A DNA stretch of 64,000 nt from Cedecea neteri. Its GTDB lineage: Bacteria; Pseudomonadota; Gammaproteobacteria; Enterobacterales; Enterobacteriaceae. Of this stretch, positions 1-9,785 are shown piece after piece. The notes below the pieces were generated by a model, which was not told where the DNA came from, did not search any database, and saw only the letters and a program-made list of their open reading frames with translations. The translations under genes were made by a program, and so were the position numbers. The DNA is taken from assembly GCF_000758325.1 (NCBI RefSeq), contig NZ_CP009459.1:4588001-4652000 (forward strand), given 5' to 3'. The number at the start of each line of letters is the position of its first letter. The stretch's first letter is position 1.

Positions 1-1
1 G

Positions 2-226
2 AGCGGTATTACGACGGATGTTTGCGTGCATACCACGCTGCGTGAAGCGAACGATCGCGGTTTTGAATGCCTGGTCCTGACCGACTGCTGTGCAGCGACG
101 GAAGTAAAACATCACGAAGCGGCACTGAGCATGATTCATATGCAGGGAGGGATTTTTGGGGCAGTGGCGAGTTCAGAGGTCTTGCTGGAAGGATTGAGTC
201 ATCTTACACCAGCGCTGGCGGTGTGA
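2..226 (+). CDS. Isochorismatase-family cysteine hydrolase, C-terminal part
   Basis: Partial gene cut by the left edge of the window; about 74 codons remain. The reading frame opens with SGITTDVCVHTTLREA, the hallmark loop of the isochorismatase/cysteine hydrolase fold with the nucleophilic Cys at codon 23-25, followed by the usual GFECLVLTDCCAA strand. The family hydrolyses C-N or vinyl-ether bonds in small metabolites such as isochorismate, nicotinamide, biuret or ureidoacrylate; the substrate cannot be told from this fragment. It converges on der. E. coli does not, to my knowledge, carry such a gene beside der, so it may be a lineage-specific neighbour. Family assignment is firm, specific function unknown. 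Confidence 0.8.
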   Translation, partial: SGITTDVCVHTTLREANDRGFECLVLTDCCAATEVKHHEAALSMIHMQGGIFGAVASSEVLLEGLSHLTPALAV

Positions 227-236
227 CCTTTAAGCC

Positions 237-269
237 GGTGCGCTCACGTTTATGACACGTGGGCGCACC
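237..269. terminator. Hairpin between convergent genes, probable terminator
   Basis: A 13-bp stem (GGTGCGCTCACGT against ACGTGGGCGCACC, one G-U pair) with a 7-nt loop lies between the stop codons of the isochorismatase-family gene and der. The T-tract is weak on both strands, so efficiency is uncertain, but the position between convergent genes suits transcription termination. Confidence 0.5.
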
Positions 270-278
270 CGTTATTGC

Positions 279-1784
279 TTACTTACTTTTCTTGATGTGC
301 TTGATGAGGCGCTTACGCTTACGCATCTGGTTCGGCGTCAGGGTGTTACGTTTCCCGGCAAACGGGTTCTCCCCTTCCTTGAACTGAATGCGGATTGGCG
401 TCCCCATCACGTCCAGCGATTTGCGGAAGTAGTTCATCAGGTAGCGCTTGTAGGAGTCCGGCAGGTCTTTCACCTGGTTGCCGTGAATCACCACGATTGG
501 TGGGTTGTAGCCACCGGCGTGCGCGTATTTAAGCTTAACGCGACGGCCACGCACCAACGGTGGCTGATGGTCTTCTGCCGCCATGTTCATGATGCGGGTC
601 AGCAGCGCGGTGCTTACGCGGCGCGTGGAGCTGTCGTAGGCTTCGCGCACGGATTCGAACAGGTTACCCACGCCACTGCCGTGCAGGGCGGAGATGAAGT
701 GCACGCGGGCGAAGTCGATAAAGCCCAGACGGTAGTCAAGCGTCTCTTTCACCTGCTCACGAACTTCATTGCTCAGGCCATCCCACTTGTTGACCACGAT
801 AACCAGTGAGCGCCCACTATTCAGGATGAAGCCCAGCAGGGAGAGATCCTGGTCGGAAATGCCTTCGCGGGCGTCGATAACCAGCAGCACAACGTTCGCG
901 TCTTCAATAGCCTGCAGGGTTTTGATTACCGAGAATTTTTCTACCGTGTCGGTAATTTTCCCACGCTTACGCACGCCCGCGGTATCGATCAGCACGAATT
1001 CACGCTCGTCGCGCTCCATCGGGATATAGATACTGTCGCGGGTGGTGCCCGGCATGTCATACACAACAACGCGTTCTTCGCCGAGGATACGGTTAGTTAG
1101 CGTGGACTTACCTACGTTAGGGCGGCCAACGATAGCGAGCTTGATCGGCAGATCCTGAGGATTGAAGGCTTCTTCTTCCTCTTCTTCCTCAAACTCTTCG
1201 TCATCGGACACGATGCCGTTTTTGGCGTTAAATGCGGCCCAGTAGGCTTCGTCTTCGTCCATCTCTTCCGGCTGTTCGCGCGGGTCGATATCGTCCATCC
1301 ACGGCACCAGAACGTGTTCCAGCAGGCTGGTCACGCCGCGGCCATGGGAAGCCGCAATCGGGTGGATTTCACCGAGCCCCAGGGAGTAGAAGTCAATCAC
1401 CGCCTGGTCCGGGTCGAGACCATCAGTCTTGTTCGCCACCAGGAAAGTTGGCTTCTGGCGGGAGCGCAGGTGCTGAGCGATGGCCTCATCGGCAGGCATC
1501 AGGCCCGCGCGCGCATCCACCATGAACAGCACAACATCCGCCTCTTCAATCGCCAGCAGCGACTGTTCGGCCATGCGCGTTTCCACACCGTCTTCGGTGC
1601 CATCGATACCGCCGGTATCAATACAGATAAACTCGCGGCCTTCGACTTCCGCACGACCGTACTTGCGATCGCGAGTCAGCCCCGGAAAATCCGCAACCAG
1701 CGCATCGCGGGTACGCGTTAAGCGGTTAAACAGGGTCGATTTACCGACGTTAGGGCGCCCAACAAGCGCGACCACAGGTACCAT
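279..1784 (-). CDS. der: Ribosome biogenesis GTPase Der (EngA)
   Basis: Essential double GTPase that acts in maturation of the 50S ribosomal subunit in the cytoplasm. Two G domains are visible, each with GRPNVGKST (residue 9 onward and near residue 220), DTAG/DTGG switch motifs and NKxD boxes, followed by a basic C-terminal KH-like domain ending in lysines. An acidic glutamate-rich linker of about 15 residues separates the G domains. Start chosen at ATG 1784 because [16 protein letters not shown] is the conserved N-terminus and GAGG lies upstream; an in-frame ATG seven codons earlier is less likely. 501 aa versus 490 in E. coli, the difference lying mainly in the acidic linker. It is the last gene of the rodZ-to-der series. 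Confidence 0.97.
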   Translation of the reverse strand: MVPVVALVGRPNVGKSTLFNRLTRTRDALVADFPGLTRDRKYGRAEVEGREFICIDTGGIDGTEDGVETRMAEQSLLAIEEADVVLFMVDARAGLMPADEAIAQHLRSRQKPTFLVANKTDGLDPDQAVIDFYSLGLGEIHPIAASHGRGVTSLLEHVLVPWMDDIDPREQPEEMDEDEAYWAAFNAKNGIVSDDEEFEEEEEEEAFNPQDLPIKLAIVGRPNVGKSTLTNRILGEERVVVYDMPGTTRDSIYIPMERDEREFVLIDTAGVRKRGKITDTVEKFSVIKTLQAIEDANVVLLVIDAREGISDQDLSLLGFILNSGRSLVIVVNKWDGLSNEVREQVKETLDYRLGFIDFARVHFISALHGSGVGNLFESVREAYDSSTRRVSTALLTRIMNMAAEDHQPPLVRGRRVKLKYAHAGGYNPPIVVIHGNQVKDLPDSYKRYLMNYFRKSLDVMGTPIRIQFKEGENPFAGKRNTLTPNQMRKRKRLIKHIKKSK

Positions 1785-1845
1785 TATAAAAGCCTCATTA
1801 CTCAAAATTTATTAGTAAAACAGCGTCAATTTTCGGCTGTTTTTA

Positions 1846-1883
1846 AAAAGCCAAAACGGCTCCCGAACTACGGGAACCGTTTC
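1846..1883 (-). terminator. Hairpin with T-rich 3' side between bamB and der
   Basis: On the minus strand a near-perfect 12-bp stem (AAACGGTTCCCG type, one mismatch) is followed by TTTTGGCTTTTT. It lies after bamB and before der, so it may be a partial terminator or attenuator lowering read-through into der. Confidence 0.55.
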
Positions 1884-1907
1884 AAACGTGACGATTATCC
1901 GACAAGT

Positions 1908-3089
1908 TTAGCGTTTGATGGCGTACAGCGTGCCGTCTTTTGCCTGGATAAGCAGTTTGTCGCTGGCAACCACTGGCGTCGTCTGGAAGCCGGAGCTGTC
2001 CACTTTCTGCTGGGCAACAAAGCGCCCATCATCGTTGTTGATCCAGTGCATGTAGCCTTCGCTGTCGCCAACGACCAGGTAGCCATTGTACAGCACTGGC
2101 GCGGTCAGGTTGCGGTGCAGCAGATCGCTTTGCGTCCACAGCGTTACGCCGCCGTCTACATTCAGCGCCACAACGCGGTCATTCTGATCCACAAGATAAA
2201 TGCGGTTCCCGTCCACGATGAAGTCGTTCACCGAGCCCATCTCACGTTTCCACATGATCTGGCCGGAACGCAGATCCAGCGCCGTCAGGTTGCCGTTGTA
2301 GGCCAGCGCATAAACCACACCATTCACGATAACCGGCGTGGTATCCACGTCGCTCAGGCGGTCGATTTCTGTCGCGCCAGTCGCCTGGGAGATACGCTGC
2401 TGCCAGATAAGCTGGCCCTGCTGCATCAACACGGCGCTCACGCGACCGTTATCTCCGCCGACAATAGCAGCGCCAAAGGCAGTGGCCGGAGCCGATTCAC
2501 CGCGCAGAGACAGCGCAGGCATATCGAGGTTAACGCTCCATTTTACCGCGCCATCGGCTTCGTTCAGCGCCTGCAGCATACCGTTGCTGGTATGAATCAG
2601 CACTACGCCGTCGCTCACGACCGGACGAGACAGCGCTTCACCAGCTACTTTTGCCTGCCAGGCGATGCTGCCGTCGGAAGTGTTCAGGGCGAAGACTTTC
2701 GCTTTTTCGGTGCCGACATAAACGTGGCCGCCGTCAACGGTCAGGCCGCCAGACAGCAGCGCAGGGATATTGCTGGAGAAGAAGCCGGTTTTCTCAGAGA
2801 GATCGACCTTCCACTCTTCTTTGCCGTCGTCCGCATTCAGCGCTTTCACGGTACCGCGACGGTCAGCAGCATAGATGGTGCTGCCCTGCCATGCCGGATG
2901 CAGGTTAGAGTAGAAATCACCGATTCCATCACCTACGGACGTACTCCACGCTTTTGTCGGAGTGAACTGATTTTCCACCGTTGGCAGCGGGGACATTTTA
3001 ACCACATCTTCTTCGCCGCTGAACAGGGAGCAGCCGCTGAGCAGCGTCAAGGAGAGCAGCCCAGGCACAAATAGTTTACGCAATTGCAT
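1908..3089 (-). CDS. bamB: Outer membrane protein assembly factor BamB
   Basis: Lipoprotein subunit of the BAM complex that folds and inserts beta-barrel proteins in the outer membrane. The N-terminus MQLRKLFVPGLLSLTLLSGC is a lipoprotein signal with the lipidated Cys at residue 20. The mature part is a beta-propeller made of repeated PQQ-like blades (recurrent ALN..DG and W motifs, such as LTALDLRSGQIMWKRE). 393 aa against 392 in E. coli, near identical throughout. It follows yfgM by 10 bp and belongs to the same leftward operon. Known partner is BamA. Confidence 0.98.
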   Translation of the reverse strand: MQLRKLFVPGLLSLTLLSGCSLFSGEEDVVKMSPLPTVENQFTPTKAWSTSVGDGIGDFYSNLHPAWQGSTIYAADRRGTVKALNADDGKEEWKVDLSEKTGFFSSNIPALLSGGLTVDGGHVYVGTEKAKVFALNTSDGSIAWQAKVAGEALSRPVVSDGVVLIHTSNGMLQALNEADGAVKWSVNLDMPALSLRGESAPATAFGAAIVGGDNGRVSAVLMQQGQLIWQQRISQATGATEIDRLSDVDTTPVIVNGVVYALAYNGNLTALDLRSGQIMWKREMGSVNDFIVDGNRIYLVDQNDRVVALNVDGGVTLWTQSDLLHRNLTAPVLYNGYLVVGDSEGYMHWINNDDGRFVAQQKVDSSGFQTTPVVASDKLLIQAKDGTLYAIKR

Positions 3090-3099
3090 CGGGTCCCTC

Positions 3100-3720
3100 T
3101 TAGCTGGACAAATTATTGATTTTCATCTGCATCATTTCACGCAGGGCCGGAGAAGCATTGGTCTGTGAACCTTTGCTCCACGCATCACGAGCGCCCTGCT
3201 TATCCCCTTTACTGAGCAGCGCTTCGCCGCGCAGGTCGGCAACCATCGCTACCCAGCCTTCGCCTTTTACGCTATCCAGGGTTTTCAGCGCAGCATCAGC
3301 CTGTTTCTGCTGAATCTGAACGCGAGCCAGACGCAGATTGATTAGCGCCTGCATGTTCGCATCTTTGGTGCTGCTAAGGCCGTTTTGCAGCTGCGTTGCC
3401 GCTTTATCCAGCTCGTTTTTATCCACGAACTGCTGCGCCAGCTCTAACGCCGCCAGCGCGCCGTAGGTGTTTTTGTTGTCAGCGGCAAATTTCTCGACCG
3501 CTTCCAGCGTTTGCGGCTGGTCTGCTTTCACCGCGCTGGTCACATTCTGGTAAGCCAGGGAGGCTTCACGCATGGAGTCGTCCTGATGGCCGTTCCAGTA
3601 ACGCCAGCCCACCAGAGCGCCGATACCCAGCACAACCCCGACTACCAGCGCTTTGCCGTTTTCCGCAAAGAAGCGTTTAACCGCTTCCATCTGATCGTTT
3701 TCGTTCTCGTAAACTTCCAC
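3100..3720 (-). CDS. yfgM: Inner-membrane TPR-like protein YfgM (SecYEG/PpiD-associated)
   Basis: Membrane-anchored protein that associates with PpiD and the SecYEG translocon and helps pass secreted proteins to periplasmic chaperones. A short cytoplasmic N-terminus (MEVYENENDQMEAVKRFF) is followed by one transmembrane helix (about residues 22-42, ALVVGVVLGIGALVGW) and a periplasmic helical TPR-like domain rich in ALA..LAQQ repeats. 206 aa, the same length as E. coli YfgM. Located between hisS and bamB, as in E. coli, with very short spacing on both sides. Confidence 0.96.
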   Translation of the reverse strand: MEVYENENDQMEAVKRFFAENGKALVVGVVLGIGALVGWRYWNGHQDDSMREASLAYQNVTSAVKADQPQTLEAVEKFAADNKNTYGALAALELAQQFVDKNELDKAATQLQNGLSSTKDANMQALINLRLARVQIQQKQADAALKTLDSVKGEGWVAMVADLRGEALLSKGDKQGARDAWSKGSQTNASPALREMMQMKINNLSS

Positions 3721-3755
3721 GCAGTCCTTCTCCTTAACGAATAATCACCGGGTAA

Positions 3756-5030
3756 TTAACCCAGTAACGCCTGCAGATGGGCGGCAGCGTCGGCTTGCGC
3801 GACGTTTTGTTGCTCACCTGTGCGTAAATCCTTAACCACGACTTCGCCTTTAGCGACTTCATCTTCACCCAGCACCAGTGCGACGCGAGCGCCCCACTTG
3901 TCGGCACGAACGAACTGCTTCTTGAAGTTACCGCCGCCGTAGTTAGTCATCAATTTCAGGGTCGGCACCTGGTCACGTAGCTTTTCAGCCAGCAGCATTG
4001 CCGCGCCCTGCGTCCCCTGACCTGAAGATATCAGGTACATATCGACAACGGATTCTGCTTTAAATTCAGGATTAATCGCCTGAACTAATAAAACAAGGCG
4101 CTCAAGGCCCATGGCAAAGCCAACCGCTGGCGCCGCGCGTCCACCAAGTTGCTCTACCAGACCATCATAGCGGCCACCGGCACACACAGTGCCCTGAGAG
4201 CCCAGGCTGTTGGTCACCCACTCGAACACGGTGCGGTTGTAGTAGTCCAGGCCGCGAACCAGACGCTGGTTAACGGTGTAAGCAATGCCAGCGGCATCCA
4301 GGAATTGGCACAGACCAGCGAAGTGCTCGCGCGACTCTTCATCGAGGTAATCGCCCAGTTGAGGCGCGTCGTTCAGCAGAGCCTGAACGTCCTGATTTTT
4401 AGAGTCCAGCACGCGCAGCGGGTTGCTGTACATGCGGCGTTTGCAGTCTTCGTCCAGCTTCTCTTTATGCTGTTCCAGGAAAGCAACCAGCGCATCACGG
4501 TAGTTAGCGCGCGCTTCCAGAGAACCGATGGAGTTCAATTCCAGGCTTACGTACTGGTCAATACCCAGCGCGCGCCACCAGCGAGCGGTCAGCATGATAA
4601 GCTCGGCGTCGATATCCGGGCCGTTCAGGCCGAACACTTCCACCCCCAGCTGATTAAACTGGCGGTAACGCCCTTTCTGAGGACGTTCGTGGCGGAACAT
4701 CGGCCCGATGTACCACAAACGCTGTTCCTGATTGTACAGAAGACCATGTTCGATACCGGCACGCACGCAGCCCGCGGTGCCTTCAGGACGCAGGGTCAGG
4801 CTGTCGCCGTTGCGATCCTCAAAGGTATACATCTCTTTTTCAACCACGTCGGTGACTTCACCGATAGCGCGTTTGAATAACGGGGTCTGCTCTACAATCG
4901 GCAAACGGATTTCGCTGTAACCGTAGCTCGCGAGCACCTGCTTAAGAATGCCTTCAATACGCTGCCAGATGGCGGTTTCGCCCGGCAGGTAATCGTTCAT
5001 GCCGCGAATGGCTTGAATATTTTTTGCCAC
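3756..5030 (-). CDS. hisS: Histidyl-tRNA synthetase
   Basis: Class II aminoacyl-tRNA synthetase charging tRNA-His. Visible class II signatures are motif 2 ([14 protein letters not shown]), the histidine-binding segment [13 protein letters not shown] and motif 3 ([14 protein letters not shown]), followed by the C-terminal anticodon-binding domain. I choose the GTG at 5030, giving [18 protein letters not shown] and exactly 424 aa, the E. coli length; an upstream in-frame ATG would add eight unconserved residues. Follows ispG in the same direction. Confidence 0.97.
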   Translation of the reverse strand: MAKNIQAIRGMNDYLPGETAIWQRIEGILKQVLASYGYSEIRLPIVEQTPLFKRAIGEVTDVVEKEMYTFEDRNGDSLTLRPEGTAGCVRAGIEHGLLYNQEQRLWYIGPMFRHERPQKGRYRQFNQLGVEVFGLNGPDIDAELIMLTARWWRALGIDQYVSLELNSIGSLEARANYRDALVAFLEQHKEKLDEDCKRRMYSNPLRVLDSKNQDVQALLNDAPQLGDYLDEESREHFAGLCQFLDAAGIAYTVNQRLVRGLDYYNRTVFEWVTNSLGSQGTVCAGGRYDGLVEQLGGRAAPAVGFAMGLERLVLLVQAINPEFKAESVVDMYLISSGQGTQGAAMLLAEKLRDQVPTLKLMTNYGGGNFKKQFVRADKWGARVALVLGEDEVAKGEVVVKDLRTGEQQNVAQADAAAHLQALLG

Positions 5031-5116
5031 GTTTGTTCTCTGCTTTATATACAAAAAATGAACCCGAAATCAGGCCACTTACTCAGGTAAACGGCCGTGC
5101 GGGCTCAATCATACAC

Positions 5117-5135
5117 GGGAAGCCCTGTGCTTCCC
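5117..5135 (-). other. Short hairpin between ispG and hisS
   Basis: Perfect 7-bp stem GGGAAGC/GCTTCCC with a 5-nt loop. No T-tract follows on either strand, so it is more likely an mRNA processing or stabilising structure inside the operon than a terminator. Confidence 0.4.
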
Positions 5136-5145
5136 ATGCTTCGCA

Positions 5146-6267
5146 TTATTTTTCCAGCTGTTGGATATCAATACGCTGTTTTTCATCCAGCATGCTGGCT
5201 TTGGCACGAATACGCGCTTCAAGCTGCGCAATCATGTCGTCGTTGTCCATACGATCTCGCTGGCGAACGCCATCTTCGTAGAAACCACTTTTTTTATTGC
5301 CGCCGGTTACCCCAAGCGTGGAAACCAGCGCTTCACCCGGGCCGTTCACCACACAGCCGATAATCGAAACGTCCATCGGAGTGATAATGTCTTCCAGGCG
5401 CTGCTCCAGGGCGTTTACCGTCCCAATAACGTCAAACTCCTGACGTGAGCAAGTTGGACAGGCGATAAAGTTGATCCCACGGGAGCGAATGCGCAGCGAC
5501 TTAAGGATGTCGAAGCCCACTTTGATCTCTTCCACCGGATCCGCCGCCAGAGAAATACGCAGCGTGTCGCCGATCCCTTCAGAGAGCAGCAGCCCGAGGC
5601 CGATAGCGGATTTTACAGAACCCGCGCGCGCGCCGCCCGCTTCGGTGATCCCGAGGTGCAGCGGCTGATCGATCTGTTTTGCCAGTAGGCGATAAGACTC
5701 AACGGCCAGGAATACGTCCGACGCTTTTACGCTCACCTTAAACTGATCGAAGTTGAGGCGATCGAGATGATCGACGTGGCGCATGGCGGATTCGAGCAGC
5801 GCCTGAGGCGTCGGCTCGCCGTATTTTTCCTGCAGATCTTTTTCCAGAGAACCGGCATTCACGCCGATACGGATAGGAATGTTTTTATCGCGTGCGCAGT
5901 CAACCACCGTGCGAATACGCTCTTCGTTGCCGATGTTGCCGGGGTTAATACGCAGGCAATCAACGCCGTATTCCGCGACTTTAAGCGCAATACGGTAATC
6001 GAAGTGGATATCGGCGACCAGCGGGACGCTGACCTGCTGCTTGATAAGCTTAAACGCCTCTGCGGCGTCCATTGTCGGCACGGATACGCGAACGATGTCG
6101 GCACCCACGCGTTCTAATGCTTTGATTTGATTAACCGTAGCTTCCACATCGGTGGTACGCGTATTGGTCATCGACTGAACGGCGATAGGGGCACCATCGC
6201 CGATTGGCACATTACCGACGTAGATCCGCTTGGATTTGCGACGTTGGATGGGTGCGGCATTATGCAT
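5146..6267 (-). CDS. ispG: 4-hydroxy-3-methylbut-2-enyl diphosphate synthase IspG (GcpE)
   Basis: Penultimate step of the MEP isoprenoid pathway: reductive ring opening of MEcPP to HMBPP using a [4Fe-4S] cluster. Cluster ligands are seen in CPTCSRQ and [10 protein letters not shown]; the N-terminal TIM barrel carries the conserved [14 protein letters not shown] segment. Start taken at ATG 6267 ([12 protein letters not shown]) with GGAG eight bases upstream; five residues longer is possible but not conserved. 373 aa versus 372 in E. coli. Its cluster is probably supplied by the isc operon in this window (inference). Confidence 0.97.
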   Translation of the reverse strand: MHNAAPIQRRKSKRIYVGNVPIGDGAPIAVQSMTNTRTTDVEATVNQIKALERVGADIVRVSVPTMDAAEAFKLIKQQVSVPLVADIHFDYRIALKVAEYGVDCLRINPGNIGNEERIRTVVDCARDKNIPIRIGVNAGSLEKDLQEKYGEPTPQALLESAMRHVDHLDRLNFDQFKVSVKASDVFLAVESYRLLAKQIDQPLHLGITEAGGARAGSVKSAIGLGLLLSEGIGDTLRISLAADPVEEIKVGFDILKSLRIRSRGINFIACPTCSRQEFDVIGTVNALEQRLEDIITPMDVSIIGCVVNGPGEALVSTLGVTGGNKKSGFYEDGVRQRDRMDNDDMIAQLEARIRAKASMLDEKQRIDIQQLEK

Positions 6268-6305
6268 GGTAAATCTCCACAATTACGCGTCTGAACTGGC
6301 GCTGA

Positions 6306-7301
6306 TTATTCAGCACCGACAGTGAGACGTGCAACCTGGTTAGTTCTGATAAAGCGACTCAGGTCCACAGGTTTACCCTGATATTGAACCTGTACTGCTG
6401 ACGGTGCGCCAATTTTCAGTTTATAAGGCGCTTTACCCGCTAAATCGAGCTTCGCATCTTTGCGCTGCAGGCCGCTAAACAGCTTTTTGCCGCTGGCGTC
6501 GGTCACTTCCAGCCAGCAGTCTGCAGTGAAGTGCATAGACAGCCCTTGAGAGGCATCCGCAGTCTGATTCACGCCAGCCTGGTCGGTTGGCAGTTGGCCT
6601 GCGGTTGGCGCTGGCGTTGTCTGCGCGTTATCAACAGGTGCCTGGCTTGGCGCCACAACGGCAGATTGCTGAGCCGCATCTGCAGCAGCGGTTTGCTGAG
6701 CTGGCGCAGAAGAAGAAGCGGTGTTCTCCACTGGCGTAGGCAGTTCAACAGGTTGCGCAGGCGTTGATGTAGTAGATGCTGCATCGGCAGGCGTATCACT
6801 GCCGGTGTTCAGCGGCACAGACTGGCCGCCGCTGGTTGAAAGTTCGGTGGAAGATTGATCGGCCATGGTCGACAGCTCTTCCTGCTGCGCTTTGTGATTT
6901 TGCCACCACCATGCGCCAGTCAGGCCAATCACCACGAACAGAATCAGCCAGGTAAAGCTCATCAGCCAGCCGTCGCGCTTTTTACGACGCTTACCAAGAG
7001 AGAAGCTTTGCATCGGCTCAACTTTGGCCGCCTTAATCGGCGCCTGTTTAGCCATCATCGGCAACAGCTCTTCTTCAGGAATATGAACCAGTCGCGCATA
7101 AGAGCGGATATAGCCACGCAGGAAAGTAGACGCCAGCTCGGCAGGCGCCTTGTCGTCTTCAATATCCCTGACGGTGGAAACTTTCAGGCACAGGCGTTCA
7201 GCTACAGCCTGCTGGCTGAGCCCCATTTGCTCACGTGCATTACGTAAACGCTGGCCTGTGGTTTGTGCTGCATTTGATTCGTTAGTGGCTTCAGTATTCA
7301 T
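6306..7301 (-). CDS. rodZ: Cytoskeletal protein RodZ
   Basis: Bitopic inner-membrane protein linking MreB to the cell-wall elongation machinery and keeping rod shape. The N-terminal Xre-type helix-turn-helix (residues about 15-80, [20 protein letters not shown]) is the MreB-binding domain. It is followed by a basic stretch (GKRRKKRDG), one transmembrane helix ([20 protein letters not shown]), a long low-complexity Ala/Pro/Thr/Gln linker and a C-terminal periplasmic beta domain ([17 protein letters not shown]). 331 aa, close to E. coli at 337. First gene of the leftward rodZ-ispG-hisS-yfgM-bamB-der series. Confidence 0.97.
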   Translation of the reverse strand: MNTEATNESNAAQTTGQRLRNAREQMGLSQQAVAERLCLKVSTVRDIEDDKAPAELASTFLRGYIRSYARLVHIPEEELLPMMAKQAPIKAAKVEPMQSFSLGKRRKKRDGWLMSFTWLILFVVIGLTGAWWWQNHKAQQEELSTMADQSSTELSTSGGQSVPLNTGSDTPADAASTTSTPAQPVELPTPVENTASSSAPAQQTAAADAAQQSAVVAPSQAPVDNAQTTPAPTAGQLPTDQAGVNQTADASQGLSMHFTADCWLEVTDASGKKLFSGLQRKDAKLDLAGKAPYKLKIGAPSAVQVQYQGKPVDLSRFIRTNQVARLTVGAE

Positions 7302-7724
7302 TAGCTACAACTGCTGGTACTGTTCAAATTAAAGAATTTGGCACAAGTCCTGTACCGCAGCGTCTCCGCTACGTCAGATTGACTCGCACCGCGAAACAAA
7401 TCTGATACCTGAAGGCTACCCCTCAGTAAAAATACCCGATACCAACCATGCTGTTAGCGCTAAGCTGGTATTTTAGTGGGCTACCGGCCCCGCCGGTTAG
7501 TTAACCATAGTCACCCTTTGGCAGGCTGTCCGTTAACTTTACGAAATGGGCACAACTAAACTGTTGTTGCGACGCTACATACTGCCTTAAAGCCGTCAGA
7601 AACGCACCGTAATTATTATCCTGAATGATGTATTAGGCCACGTTATTGACTGTTCATGCACTTTTGCCCGTTTTTTATACCGCGCCAGACACCCTCGCCC
7701 GACGCGGTAAACCGCCATTTACAA
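7302..7724. other. 423-bp intergenic region between rlmN and rodZ
   Basis: No credible gene was seen on either strand. It must hold the promoter of the rodZ operon, but no convincing -35/-10 pair could be singled out. A perfect 7-bp inverted repeat TACCGCG/CGCGGTA lies near 7680-7710, without a following T-tract in the rlmN direction. Confidence 0.5.
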
Positions 7725-8888
7725 TCAAACAGCTTTTACGGCAATAGGTTCGCCCTGCATACGTTTACGCATAGTACGTTTGGTACGGTCGATCACTTCC
7801 CCGGCCAGCTGACCACATGCCGCGTCGATATCGTCGCCGCGTGTTTTGCGAACAATGGTGGTGAAACCATAGCTCATCAGCACTTTAGAGAAGCGATCGA
7901 TACGGCTGTTGGAGCTGCGGCCGTATGGTGCACCCGGGAACGGGTTCCATGGAATCAGGTTGATTTTGCACGGCGTATCTTTCAGGCATTCAGCCAGCTG
8001 ATGTGCATGTTCGGTACCATCATTGACGTGATCCAACAGAACGTATTCCACCGTGACGCGGCCCTGGTTGGCGTTGGATTTCTCCAGGTAACGACGAACG
8101 GCCGCCAGGAAGGTTTCGATGTTGTACTTTTTGTTGATCGGCATGATTTCATCACGAATATCATCTGTCGGCGCATGCAGCGAAATCGCCAGCGCGACAT
8201 CAATCATATCCCCGAGCTTATCCAGCGCGGGTACCACACCAGAGGTAGAAAGCGTGACGCGGCGTTTGGACAGACCAAAGCCAAAGTCGTCGAGCATGAT
8301 TTCCATTGCCGGAACAACGTTGTTCAGGTTCAGCAGCGGTTCACCCATGCCCATCATCACCACGTTGGTGATAGGACGCACGCCGGTTTTCTTCTGCGCG
8401 CCGATAATCTTCGCCGCGCGCCAGACCTGACCAATAATTTCAGACACACGCAGGTTACGGTTAAAGCCCTGCTGGGCGGTTGAGCAGAATTTACATTCCA
8501 GCGCACAGCCAACCTGAGAAGAAACACACAGCGTGGCGCGGTCTTCCTCCGGGATATACACCGTTTCCACCAGCTGGTCGGCAATTTTGATTGCCCACTT
8601 GATGGTACCGTCGGCAGAACGTTGCTCTTCAGCAACTTCAGGTGCACGAATCTCAGCGATCTCTTTCAGCTTATTGCGCAGGACCTTGTTGATGTCCGTC
8701 ATTTCGTCGAAGTCATCACTGCAGTAGTGATACATCCACTTCATAACCTGATCTGCACGGAAAGGTTTCTCACCCAGCTCGGCGAAAAATTCGCGCAGTT
8801 GCTGGCGGTTAAGATCGAGCAGGTTAATTTTTTCGGCTTTATTGGAAACAACAACAGGTGTTGCTTCAGGCGTGTTCATTTCAGACAT
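7725..8888 (-). CDS. rlmN: Dual-specificity 23S rRNA/tRNA methyltransferase RlmN
   Basis: Radical SAM enzyme that methylates C2 of A2503 in 23S rRNA and A37 in some tRNAs. The radical SAM triad is CALECKFCS (CxxxCxxC), followed by [16 protein letters not shown] and the [14 protein letters not shown]-binding motif. The mechanistic Cys lies near the C-terminus in [12 protein letters not shown]. 387 aa versus 384 in E. coli. Separated from ndk by about 300 bp containing a terminator and a palindromic repeat, so it likely has its own promoter. Confidence 0.97.
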   Translation of the reverse strand: MSEMNTPEATPVVVSNKAEKINLLDLNRQQLREFFAELGEKPFRADQVMKWMYHYCSDDFDEMTDINKVLRNKLKEIAEIRAPEVAEEQRSADGTIKWAIKIADQLVETVYIPEEDRATLCVSSQVGCALECKFCSTAQQGFNRNLRVSEIIGQVWRAAKIIGAQKKTGVRPITNVVMMGMGEPLLNLNNVVPAMEIMLDDFGFGLSKRRVTLSTSGVVPALDKLGDMIDVALAISLHAPTDDIRDEIMPINKKYNIETFLAAVRRYLEKSNANQGRVTVEYVLLDHVNDGTEHAHQLAECLKDTPCKINLIPWNPFPGAPYGRSSNSRIDRFSKVLMSYGFTTIVRKTRGDDIDAACGQLAGEVIDRTKRTMRKRMQGEPIAVKAV

Positions 8889-8933
8889 AGTGTTTTCCGG
8901 CCTCGTTGTTACACGTTATGGCCCCTGGAGGGT

Positions 8934-8977
8934 TAGAAAAAGAAACGCCCCGGTGAGCAGGCTCTTCCGGGGGCGTT
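8934..8977 (-). terminator. Rho-independent terminator between ndk and rlmN
   Basis: On the minus strand a GC-rich stem (AACGCCCCCGG pairing with CCGGGGCGTT, one bulged base, loop about 14 nt) is followed by TTTCTTTTTCT. It would stop transcripts leaving ndk before they reach rlmN. Confidence 0.75.
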
Positions 8978-9060
8978 GCATTGTACAAATTCTATGGCAT
9001 AGATGCCACGACTGAAAGCGAACAACGATTAAAAAATGTCACGCAAGCTTTCACGTCGGG

Positions 9061-9185
9061 AATATCCAAAATCATTTGAGTTGCAGTAGGCAGCAAGGGA
9101 ATGAGCCCCAGGAGCTTACTTAGGTAAGCGACTGGGATGAGTTCCTGCAGCTAACCCCCCTGCGGCTCAAAGGATGACGGATATT
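9061..9185. repeat. 125-bp palindromic intergenic element at the 3' end of ndk
   Basis: The ends are inverted repeats of about 26 bp: AATATCC...TTTGAGTTGCAG at the left matches the reverse complement of CTGCGGCTCAAA...GGATATT at the right with few differences. The centre holds a second hairpin (CCCAGGAGCTTAC...GTAAGCGACTGGG), so the whole folds into one long, branched stem. The element ends one base before the ndk stop codon. The layout resembles YPAL-type palindromic elements of Yersinia and other enterobacteria; that family name is from memory and not checked. Transcribed as the ndk 3' end it should protect or fold the message. Confidence 0.75.
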
Positions 9186-9617
9186 TTAGCGTGTGCGTGG
9201 GCACACTTCTCCTTCGCCGAAGAAGTAGGCGATTTCGCGGGCTGCGGATTCTACGGAATCAGAACCGTGGGTGCCGTTTTCGGTGAAGCTGTCAGCGTAG
9301 TCTGCACGCAGAGTACCAGCCAGTGCGTTAGCCGGGTTAGTTGCGCCCAGCAGGTCACGGTGACGCTGTACTGCGTTTTCGCTTTCCAGCACGGAAACAA
9401 CGATTGGACCAGAGGTCATGAACTCAACCAGACCGTCGAAGAACGGCTTACCGTCGTGCTCAGCGTAGAAACCACGAGCCTGCTCAACGGTCAGATGCAG
9501 CATTTTTGCGCCAACGATTTTAAACCCTGCAGATTCAAAACGAGCATAAATGTTACCAATAACGTTTTTTGCCACCGCGTTTGGTTTGATGATGGAAAAA
9601 GTACGTTCAATAGCCAT
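9186..9617 (-). CDS. ndk: Nucleoside diphosphate kinase
   Basis: Transfers the gamma phosphate of ATP to NDPs through a phosphohistidine, balancing nucleotide pools. Active-site motif NGTHGSDS with catalytic His117. I start at ATG 9617 ([18 protein letters not shown]), preceded by AGAGGT, giving 143 aa exactly as in E. coli; a longer frame opening at 9719 adds 34 non-homologous residues. Monocistronic context: terminator downstream and about 170 bp to pbpC upstream. Confidence 0.98.
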   Translation of the reverse strand: MAIERTFSIIKPNAVAKNVIGNIYARFESAGFKIVGAKMLHLTVEQARGFYAEHDGKPFFDGLVEFMTSGPIVVSVLESENAVQRHRDLLGATNPANALAGTLRADYADSFTENGTHGSDSVESAAREIAYFFGEGEVCPRTR

Positions 9618-9785
9618 GATTACCTCTGTAGATGTTCTGTGTGTCCGGGAAACCCGGTTATGAAATTGGCGCAGATTATAAAGAGCAAGTTTGTCGTTGC
9701 CTATGGATGGAGATAACATTTTTTTAAAATAAGATTAGTTTTGGCAACACTATTGCTGCAGCGGGTGAAATTTCACGTTTTGCCG

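Noticed and set aside
2046-3074. 342-codon open frame opposite bamB (and similar long frames opposite hisS, yfhM, yphH and purL)
   Set aside because: Antisense shadows of conserved genes in GC-rich DNA; the protein sequences have no recognisable family and no ribosome site.
7680-7715. Terminator after rlmN from TACCGCG/CGCGGTA
   Set aside because: In the rlmN direction the stem is followed by TAAAAAAC, not a T-run.
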